This document shows, piece by piece, positions 31,780 to 40,787 of a stretch of 40,787 bases of DNA. The number at the start of each line of letters is the position of its first letter. Within the stretch, counting starts at the first letter, position 1. The stretch is from Rhizoclosmatium globosum. Lineage: Eukaryota > Chytridiomycota > Chytridiomycetes > Chytridiales > Chytriomycetaceae. The position numbers and the translations under genes were made by a program. The notes beneath the pieces were generated by a model. The model was not told where the DNA came from and ran no database searches. It saw nothing but the letters and a program-made list of their open reading frames with translations. The stretch covers positions 1 through 40,787 of the forward strand of contig MCGO01000285.1 of assembly GCA_002104985.1 (NCBI GenBank), read 5' to 3'.

Positions 31780-34700
31780 ATGAAGTTCTCTGGACAGATC
31801 CTTGTGCGTCTGGTTGTCCCGATCGTTCTGGGCTTCCTGTTGATCGGCCTCTGTGCCATGGTTCTCTTCTTCGCCAAGGTGCCTGGCGAGATTGACAACA
31901 TTCAAGCGCGATTGGAAGCCAATGAGTATTCGCACTTTGGAAACAACGCTGCCGGTGCGGCAAAGTAGGTTTCGTAGTTTGAGTGTTACTATCGGTAAAC
32001 CTAACTCTCGTCAGACTCGTCGACAATATCTTCTCAGACTTTGCCGTTCAAATCACTGCTGCTGCCACGCAGGCACGCAACGTGCTCGGCCTTGACGGCT
32101 CTTCTGAGGATCCAAAAGTGCCAACTGCTTCAATCTACCCATCCTACTTCGCTGGCCAGCTGGATGGCGTCGATCCACCACTTCCTCCGAATCCTCTCGA
32201 TGTATCTGCCTACTTCAACGTGAACATCACAACATTGGCCCAATTCAAGGCGATGCAACCAGATATCACTGCAAATCTCGACAATGTTTTCCGCTCTGCT
32301 GTTGTAAATCAGCCTCGTATTCGAGGAATCCAAATAGCATTCCCCGACGGCGGTTGGAGAATCTATCCATTAGTGTACAATCTGTCAACTTTTAACCCAC
32401 TCAACAATACATTCTGTAATGGAGAAGACGTCGCTCCAGAATTCCGTGGATCTGCTGGGTTTAAGCCAATTTGTCGCCAGTTTTACTTGACTGCCATCAA
32501 CGCATACCCTCCGTCCAAACCGGGTCCTCCTAATGGAATCACCCCTGCTGTCTTCACCAAACCTTACCCATCGGCAATCACTGGTCAGCTTCTTGTTGGT
32601 GCCTCTATCAGTCTGTACAAGAACAAGCAGTTCTACGGAGTCATCAGCTTGCAGATTCTTGTCGCATCGCTTGCAAACAAGTTGGCCAACACTCCAATCC
32701 TGAACAACGGTTACATTTACATAATTGAGGTATTTCTATCTCTTTCTTTGAAGAAAATCACAATATTATTCCAAAACAGAAAGGCGGAAATGTCGTCTTA
32801 TATCCTCAATCCCGAACCAGCTTGAATATTTACAATGCTGACATGACGACGTCCATTTCGGCTGTTGAATTCAACAGCGATGCCGGTCTTACTGCCGCGT
32901 TTTTGAACCAAGTCAATACCCTGACGGACACGAACCGAACTGGAACGTTCAAGAAGCCAGATGGTTCTACTTGGACTTTTTCTGCGGCTACAGTTAATTC
33001 CACTTCTCATATTCTCATTGTTGTCGCGCCAAATTCCGACATTTCTGCACTATCTGACAGTATGAAAAGGTCTTATATAACGCTTCTGGCCGTTGCAGTT
33101 ACAATCACCGTACTCTGCACTGTCATTGCTGCTTGGATTAGTTACCGAGTGACAGGCTCTTTGGCTCAAAAAATTCTGAATCCCATGGAAAGTATGGTAG
33201 CCAAGTTAAGCAATATTGCTGTCAATGAGCTTCACTTTGAATTTGAAAACAAGCCTCTGTTTTCGCAAGAGCTAAACAATGTTAACGATAACTTCAAGAA
33301 CCTTTTGGTAAGTGGTAATTACATCATCAACAAAATCAACTTACCGTTGTCAGACTGCTGTCCGGTTTGGAAATACCGCATACTACAATGACGACCTCAT
33401 GTTAGCTCTTGACAACTATCTTGCTGCAGAAGCTATGATGATTCGATTGGGAAATGAGCGAGGCCAGGGAGTCTGCGCCAACAATCTCGGAAATGTGTAT
33501 CGAATGCTTGATGGCGAGTTTCAGAAGGCTGTCAATTCTTATAATCGAGCAGTCGCAATTGGTAACTAGAACTTCAACTTGTCACGTTTATCCTTTTAAC
33601 AATTTTACCAGCGACTAATATGTTGAACAACCCATCCAACGGCGAAGATACTCAGGCAACTCTTCGAACAGTTCTCGCCAATCGACTCAATAATATGGGT
33701 GTGCTATTCAAAGAGAATACAGTGGATGGAGTCCTCGGACGTATCGACGCTGCAAATGCAGAATCGTTTTTTGAAAAGTCTCTGGCCCTTCACAGGCAAA
33801 CAGACAACCTTGAGGGAATTGCACAAGTATCAGGAAATCTTGGTCAACTATACCTCACACCAAGCGTCAACAAACTTGCCAAAGCTGAAGAGCTCATCAC
33901 AGACGCATTTCATCTGGTCAGAACACGAAACAACGACCCAGTTGCATTCCAGTACGCTTGCTTGAACATGGGACTCCTCTGTGAAGCTCAACACAAATAT
34001 GCTGAAGCTGTAACATGGTACCTATACGTGCTCCAGCGGTTTGACGTTGCTGTCAAGTTCATCCAAAAACTTGTTCTTACGCGTTTAATTACACTTTGTG
34101 AAGAAAAAGACTTGAGTAAGGGTGTCGATAGGCCTGAACTCGCGAAGGTGTTGAGGGTTATGGCTCAGCCGGTGTTTGGCGAAATTGATGTGGCTTCAGG
34201 TAGTTCTGAAATGAAAAAGAACGTCACGTTTGTGTTGGATACATCAGGTACAATGTTTGTAAAGTTGCATGAATATCCCCGTTCTAACCTATATGGAATT
34301 TGTAGGATCGATGACAGGCACATACATTCGCACATGTCGTGCTTCAATCAAAGAGATTATCAAAAAGAACTGCACTGATGCCGATACCATCTCTCTCCTC
34401 AAGTTCGACCATCGATTCCAGCAAGTCTTTTCAGAAATGTCCAAATCGGATCCTAACCAACTTACACAAATGTTCCATTTAATTGATACAAATACGGAAG
34501 CGGAGGGCGGAACCGCATTCTACGACGCCATTGCGTTTGCGCTCCGAGATATTGCAATGGCTCCCAAGTCACAAGGCGATAAATGGATTGTTGCTTTGAC
34601 TGATGGAGATGATGTAAGTCCTAACAAAGTCGCATCGAAGCAAGCTATGGAAAAGATTTTTGGTAAGCACAAGGATATTGGCTTGATTGTCATTACTGTT

Positions 34701-34868
34701 GGTGCTCTACGAACGGAAGCTGAGATCAAAAGAATGGTTGCGTTGGCTGGGGATAAGCGAGGAATGCTGATTCGTTCTGAAGCAAATTCGGGTGGTATCA
34801 AGGATGCTTTTGGACAAGCTGCCAAAATAATGGCTTTACGGGGTAATGTGAACGTGGAATCTTTGTGA
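31780..34868 (+). CDS. dCache-HAMP-TPR-VWA transmembrane receptor
   Basis: Six exons: 31780-31964, 32015-32729, 32780-33307, 33354-33561, 33612-34247 and 34306-34868; 944 residues. Membrane segment 1 at about 8-34; an extracellular dCache-like region with several NxS/T sites; membrane segment 2 at about 399-422; HAMP-like 423-475 (NPMESMVAKLSNI); TPR repeats about 480-730 (NLGNVYRMLDGEFQKAVNSY, NLGQLY, NMGLLCEAQHKYAEA); and a C-terminal VWA domain from ~748 with a complete MIDAS: DTSGSM, GGTAFYDA, TDGDD. It is built like a bacterial chemoreceptor, but the cytoplasmic output is a protein-binding TPR array and a metal-dependent VWA adhesion module instead of a kinase or cyclase. Ligand and partner unknown. 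Confidence 0.85.
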
Positions 34869-34874
34869 TTGTGA

Positions 34875-34880
34875 AATAAA
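34875..34880 (+). terminator. Poly(A) signal AATAAA after the VWA receptor
   Basis: AATAAA seven bases past the stop codon, in a 58-bp gap to the convergent PIF1-B gene. Confidence 0.45.
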
Positions 34881-34926
34881 CCATCATCTCATACTTATGC
34901 AAATCTATTTTTTGATCAAAGAGCAA

Positions 34927-37900
34927 TCATTTCTTCATCATTGGGCTTTCCAACGTATCAGTTGCACCACGTTTCATTCCTGCAAGCGCACCAGACTCAC
35001 TCTCAATCACCATCTCCCAGAATGCATCTCCTTCACTTTCATCTAGAGTCTCATAAATATCCTTTGAAGGGCTTGGTACCAATAAGACCTTTTCAATACG
35101 TTCTCCCTTCTCCTCCTGTTCACGTTTCAGGAACTAAAAACAAATTAGCAAGACATATATGGCAACTAAACTAAATACTTCATCGTAAGATTCTTTCAAG
35201 AAAGAAATCAAGTTTCCGGCAGGATCGGCTAGCCCTCTTCCGATATCGTCAAAGTGGGCACCGATTGTCGCAATCAATGTCGATTTCCTAAAAACAATCA
35301 TCAATACATAAATCGTTACCCAAAAAACTTACCATATGTCGTTCGATGCAGCCTTCACGACGAGGGCTTTTCTTTCTTGTGCTTTTCCTGCATCATAAAA
35401 CTTCTTCACCTCAGGATGAGCCCGAACCTTGTCTCTTGGCACAGCATCGAATCCTTTTGTGCACTGTAAATGAAGACCTTCCAGACTTTTTACACGCGAT
35501 AACGCGACATACGCTTGTCCATCTGCAAAACATGACCTCAAGTCAATTGATGCCAAATCAAGCGAAAGACCCTGTGACTTGTGAATGGTCACCGCCCATC
35601 CAAATACGAGTGGAATTTGAGTTCTCCACATTTTACTGGTTTCGTTGAACTAAACAGGTAACTTAGTCAGGACTTTGGTTGTTCAATGCCATACCTCAAC
35701 GTCAAAGTTTTGCTCAGTAATAGTCCGCATAACTCGATTTTTGCCAAACACAACAATTGGGTACTTGATTCCGTTGAATTTCGTACGACCAGCTTCATCC
35801 TTGTCATACTCGAAATCAATAACAACACCACGACTTCCATTGACGAGTCCTTCAGAAACAGAAAGGTTTGTGATAAGCATAACTTGAGTTCCAATTCTCA
35901 GGTGAATGGCTGCAGGAGCTTGGACGTACTGCTCGATTGCAGGTAGAAGCTAGTTTTGGACAGTAAGATACTTCTGTATTGCAAATTACGAACCTCATAA
36001 GCCTCATCATTGGATGCATGATCGCTGCAAGTGTAGGTATGTACTTCTCCACCTTGTAATTCGCCAAAGAAACGATTGTTGGTTGCGTCAGCCCTTTTGA
36101 AATTGTGTTCACCGACAATCAAACTTATATGGTTAGGAAATACATTTTCTTGTGTGTAACTAATCGCGTTGCAATTAATTCGGAGGTATCGAGGGATCGT
36201 GTGCATTTGTTCAACACTCTGCTGTCAGCTTCTGTGAGAATGCCGCGACGAATTCGATTCAGTAGTCCAACAAATTCAATATCATCTTGACGAAAAACCT
36301 AACGAGATTATCGTACTGTCATCAGGCTGACATATGGGAATATTATTAAATACCTTGGTAAGTTCAACAAACTCAAAGTTGCACTTTTCCCAAACTGGAC
36401 TCTGAAAAGCAAACAAAGTTCTCGGATCAAATTCGTGGACTCGTCTCTGTTTCTGGTGACAAGCCTTGTTCAAGCAACGTGCAACCGCCATATTTTCTTT
36501 CAAGACAAGGACATCGAATTGAAGACATTTTGAGCATTGAGGACGGTCTGGTACAGGTGGAAGCTGAAAGAAATCTCCAGATAGAATGATTTGAAGTCCT
36601 CCAAAGGGCTTGACGGATTTCAATATTGCTCGTGCAATGTATTCCACCTGCACTTGATTAGAGAGTTTGTAAAAACTTCAAAACAAAAACCCACTGCTTC
36701 AAACATCTTGTGTGAAACCATTGAAATTTCATCAATAATAAGAACATCTAGTTCAAGCCATTTTGCACATGCTTTCTCTCCCATTTTCCGCACAATCATA
36801 TCCGGATCGAGAGGACCGATTCCTAGGGATGCGAATGAATGGAGTGTAACACCCTTGACTGCGCACTGATAAGTAAATTATATGTTACGCCATTGAGATG
36901 GAAAACGGACCTTGTAATGCAGCAACTCCCGTTGGCGCTGTGACAGCAACGCGTTTTCCTTTCGATCGCAAGTACTCAATCACCGTTTGCAATGTGAAAC
37001 TCTTTCCTGTTCCTGCAGAACCTGTAATGAAACAGTTCCGTCCTTGTTCGATCTTGGAAATCAAATTTCGTTGCTCAGGAGATAGTTTTTTTAGCTTTTC
37101 GTGTAATTCGACTGGTGGTGGGGTATATGTTGAAACCATTGGCTTTTGGGGTGATTCGGGAATAGTTGGGTTTTTTGTTGTCGAATCTGAGTCGTCAAGC
37201 TTGTTTTCGGTAAGTTCTTCTTTGACATTTGATTCCGTCGCAGTGGAAAGGAATTCGTCTTCCTTCTTCACTTCAAGAAAACTACTTTTTGTAATTCCAA
37301 ATTTCGACAAATACTTCTCCGACGAGTCCAGTCTCTGTTTGCGTAATTCAGATTCACGCTTCCTTCGCTCTTCTTCATTGGCTTTACATCGTTCAGTCTT
37401 GTCAGCTGTGGTTTTTGATCCAAATTTGTTTCTTGTGCTTCGTATAATCCCAATATTATCATTCGATAGCTTCTTTTCGTCAATTTTCAGTGGTTCATTA
37501 AGAGAATTTGCCAATCCTTGTAAGGATTCCTCAAATAGTGAGGTGGGTGGTTCGAATGATGGAATAGCGAATGAACTCTTTGGAGTAGGCTGAAGAATTG
37601 GCTCAGATTCGACAGGAATGATTTCAAGTTTTATATGTGCTTTGGTATCAGACATAATGGATGGTTGAGGTATGATTGAATGGCTTGATTCCGAAGTTGG
37701 TGATGTGCCCACCTTGACAGAAGCTTCGAAAACGAATGAGCGCAATTGATTGTTGCTTTAAACTTACGAGAAGCTAGTGTAGCCTGACTGTCTTCTTCCA
37801 AGTCACTTGAATGTTTGACTCCTGAAATCGGACACTGGTCAGTTGTAGTTGCCTGTGCAGCCGAAGGTGATACCACGGTTGGAGTACGATATATATCCTG

Positions 37901-38419
37901 CATTGAATCCAATGCTTCGCGAGCCAGTGCATGAGCAGCGGAATCGTCCGCCTTTTTGACAACGGTGAAAGAGATGTTGTTCTTGAAGGAGCTCGAGCGA
38001 ATGAGGGCCCAGGCAGTGTTGTGCAATGACTGCATAGCTGGATTGCGGACCTTGAATTCGCCGGACATCTGATCGAACGAGTTGCGATGTCAACAACCAA
38101 ACCACCACCAAACACCAAAACAAACACCAAAACAAACCTGTTTCACAACAACTTCCAACGCGCCACAAACTTCAATCGCCTCAAATTGATTCGCCGACGC
38201 GTGGCCGAGTCCGAGCAAAAGACCCGAATACTCGGCAACGTTGTTCGTTGACGACCCTTCGAGAACTGTCGCCGCAGAAACAACTGCAACGCCGTCAACG
38301 CGGATCTCGGCTGAACACGCGGCTTGGCCTGGGTTGCCTCGGTTGGCGGATCCAAAGAAGAGCTGCGCTGTTCGGGTCATGCTTTTTGGTTGTGAAGTGG
38401 TGAAGTGTCCAGAAACCAT
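34927..38419 (-). CDS. RNase H-like (inactive) / PIF1 helicase fusion (copy B)
   Basis: Eleven exons: 38419-38138, 38068-37768, 37723-36911, 36858-36695, 36647-36354, 36298-36144, 36093-35994, 35949-35695, 35649-35333, 35287-35179 and 35133-34927; 998 residues. Residues 18-147 are an RNase H fold: [55 protein letters not shown]. Three catalytic Asp positions are Gly23, Ala87 and His140; only Glu63 remains, so cleavage is not expected. A charged disordered linker follows, then PIF1 motifs [69 protein letters not shown], with the Cys-rich insertion of copy A, and ~130 further residues. Likely role: binding RNA-DNA hybrids and unwinding them (inference). Confidence 0.83.
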
Positions 38420-38674
38420 GAAAAGTCTATCCTAGTAATAACCCTTTATTTCTATAGAATACGTCTATGATGTCTAAAAGGATGCGAGAGGGTGAGAGAT
38501 TGAGAGTTTGGGAAGCTTTCTGAGTCTGTTCAAATTGATTCTTTTCATCTACACAACAACTCATACTGTGCCTCAAGTGCAACATCCATCTCAGCGCTTG
38601 GCAAATGGGCCCAGAGTAATTTCTTGTCTGTAGTTCGTCTTGTTAATAACAGCATATTTCAGTAGAAGTACCGC

Positions 38675-39651
<977 letters not shown>

Positions 39652-40343
39652 TGGGGGTGTGCTAAGGGTTCCATTGGGAGGTGTGTTGGAGTTGGCCCGT
39701 CGTTGATCTTGAGGTGGGGGATGACATCTTGAGAAGGTGAAACGGTCAGATCACGCGTTGTGCAGAGAACAAACTCACGAGGTAGAGAGATATGTGAATC
39801 TGTGAAGAAACTAGGGCCCCTTTCGCAAATCCCAAATTAAAAGGTCGCAGGAGATTGTCGTTTGTAGAATTGTCGTTATAATAACTATTGTACTGCAGAC
39901 ACTATCTTCTTGGAATTTCATGCATTCGATTCAAACGAGGCGCTGTGAGGCTTGCATTCTTTTTGTTGATAGGTTTTGTTCATATTGTTCTCGAAGGCAA
40001 AGCGACCCACAATGCCCCTTTACTCCTATTCTCCCTATGTTTCTCCTTTAAGGTTGAACAGAGCGCTAGTGTAATGCAAATCGCACCAATCAAAGTTGTT
40101 TCAAGTGGATGGTCTGACTCTAGCACACTCGTGGCAATGCCAATGTATCGCCAGGAATAGAAAAGAGCCCTACAACAACTATTGAAAGCGACGATGAAAC
40201 CTTAATCACACTTATGAAGCAAAAGAACTTCAATCGAAAGAATCGCCAGAATCATGCCGGAAACATGTTCTGGAAGATGACGGACCGGCAGCTGAAGTAT
40301 TCGTCGACGGCGTGTATCTTTTGGAGGCGTTTCTGATGGACTT
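39652..40343. other. Intergenic / 5' region without a supported gene
   Basis: 692 bp upstream of the FAM72 gene and of the last plus-strand frame. A 90-codon frame (39888-40160) is hydrophobic and lacks an ATG start. From 40296 the frame of the next gene is already open (RRRVSFGGVSDG) after an AG, so an upstream exon may lie in this interval. I could not define it. Confidence 0.4.
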
Positions 40344-40778
40344 ATGGCAGCTGTTCCACATCAACATGCTCCTAAACCTTCGAAAAGCTCGCTGAAGACG
40401 TCGTCATCACAAGCGTCCCTTACACTTTCACGCGAAGAAGAAGAAGAGGACAATATACCAATATTTATTCTTCACGCTATTCAAAGGCAAAGGAAAGCGA
40501 GTGTTGTGCCATCAGATATGGTCATATCGCCAATTGTAAGCCCAAGAGCACAATCAACTCCAAGCCTTGCTCAAACCTCCAACAATTCAGAGATGAACAT
40601 CGATGTCGCCGATCACAGTAAAAGCATCAAGAATGTGGAGACTATGAAGCCTCAGGATATTGTGAAGCCTGCGCCTCTGTCGAAACGGAAATCAAGATTC
40701 TCTATCACGAACCTCTTCAAGAAGGGAGAGTCCGAGCCATCAAAGAAACCAAAGCTATTTTCATTCCTCAAAAAGTAA
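40344..40778 (+). CDS. Hypothetical Ser/Lys-rich protein, possibly 5'-incomplete
   Basis: 144 residues from the ATG at 40344 to the TAA nine bases before the window end. No known domain. Ser/Thr/Pro-rich with an acidic patch (REEEEED), and a C-terminus with two similar basic-aromatic motifs (ITNLFKK and LFSFLKK), which may be amphipathic membrane- or protein-binding helices. The frame continues upstream to 40296 with RRRVSF, a basophilic-kinase-type site, which suggests this is the last exon of a longer gene. Confidence 0.45.
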   Translation: MAAVPHQHAPKPSKSSLKTSSSQASLTLSREEEEEDNIPIFILHAIQRQRKASVVPSDMVISPIVSPRAQSTPSLAQTSNNSEMNIDVADHSKSIKNVETMKPQDIVKPAPLSKRKSRFSITNLFKKGESEPSKKPKLFSFLKK

Positions 40779-40787
40779 TGTCTCAAT

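Noticed and set aside
36094..36143. Apparent -1 frameshift in the PIF1-B helicase
   Set aside because: A 50-nt intron with GTATTT donor and AAG acceptor joins the two frames and brings conserved residues together.
36898..37593. 231-codon open frame on the plus strand
   Set aside because: Antisense to the charged linker and Walker A region of PIF1-B; its Ser/Phe-rich composition is the mirror of Glu/Lys codons.
27288..38419. PIF1 genes as parts of Helitron transposons
   Set aside because: No Rep/HUH domain, no Helitron-type ends seen, and both genes have many introns and intact cellular-type PIF1 motifs.

Overview
The window looks like nuclear DNA of a zoosporic fungus, most likely a chytrid. 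This is inferred from gene content and structure. Genes are dense and split by many short spliceosomal introns, mostly 42-75 nt, with GTRNGT-like donors and YAG acceptors. Products include a CFEM-domain peroxidase, a chitin-binding membrane protein, fungal-type allantoin breakdown enzymes, a FAM72 homologue, and Cache-domain receptors of the kind expected in a motile, environment-sensing cell. I found no rRNA, tRNA or CRISPR array.

Layout. 0.2-2.4 kb: a secreted CFEM plus class I-like heme peroxidase gene, broken by a 558-bp miniature inverted-repeat element with a 9-bp target duplication and by two small frameshifts. 2.5-4.4 kb: allantoicase and ureidoglycolate lyase, consecutive steps of allantoate breakdown, divergent from a 43-bp shared promoter. 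4.45-9.6 kb: an HGSNAT-like membrane acyltransferase, an AMPK-related kinase and a dolichyl-diphosphate phosphatase (one apparent frameshift). 10.2-12.9 kb: an ABCG-type transporter with a Cys-rich ectodomain (one apparent frameshift). 12.9-15.2 kb: a poorly coding stretch, then a START-domain lipid-binding protein. 15.2-21.1 kb: a membrane-anchored chitin-binding (CBM5/12) protein and, 30 bp downstream on the same strand, a 1,531-residue secreted protein I cannot assign.

21.1-27.2 kb: an SNF2-RING helicase surrounded by whole, truncated and decayed copies of a small family that joins a retropepsin-like fold lacking its catalytic Asp to a MYND zinc finger. A remnant of the SNF2 gene's own 3' end lies upstream of it. 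27.3-38.4 kb: two PIF1-family helicase genes, both on the minus strand, enclose a divergent pair of Cache receptors. One receptor carries cytoplasmic TPR repeats and a VWA domain. The second PIF1 gene has an N-terminal RNase H domain with three of four catalytic acids replaced. 38.7-40.8 kb: a FAM72 homologue with an Asn-rich N-terminal extension, and the end of an unassigned basic protein.

The best candidates for undescribed biology are the RNase H-like/PIF1 fusion, the Cache-HAMP-TPR-VWA receptor with its divergent partner, the pseudo-retropepsin/MYND family, and the large secreted protein. Intron positions were deduced by hand from reading frame, splice consensus and family motifs. In every multi-exon gene the exon lengths sum to whole codons, except for the two genes with an apparent indel.
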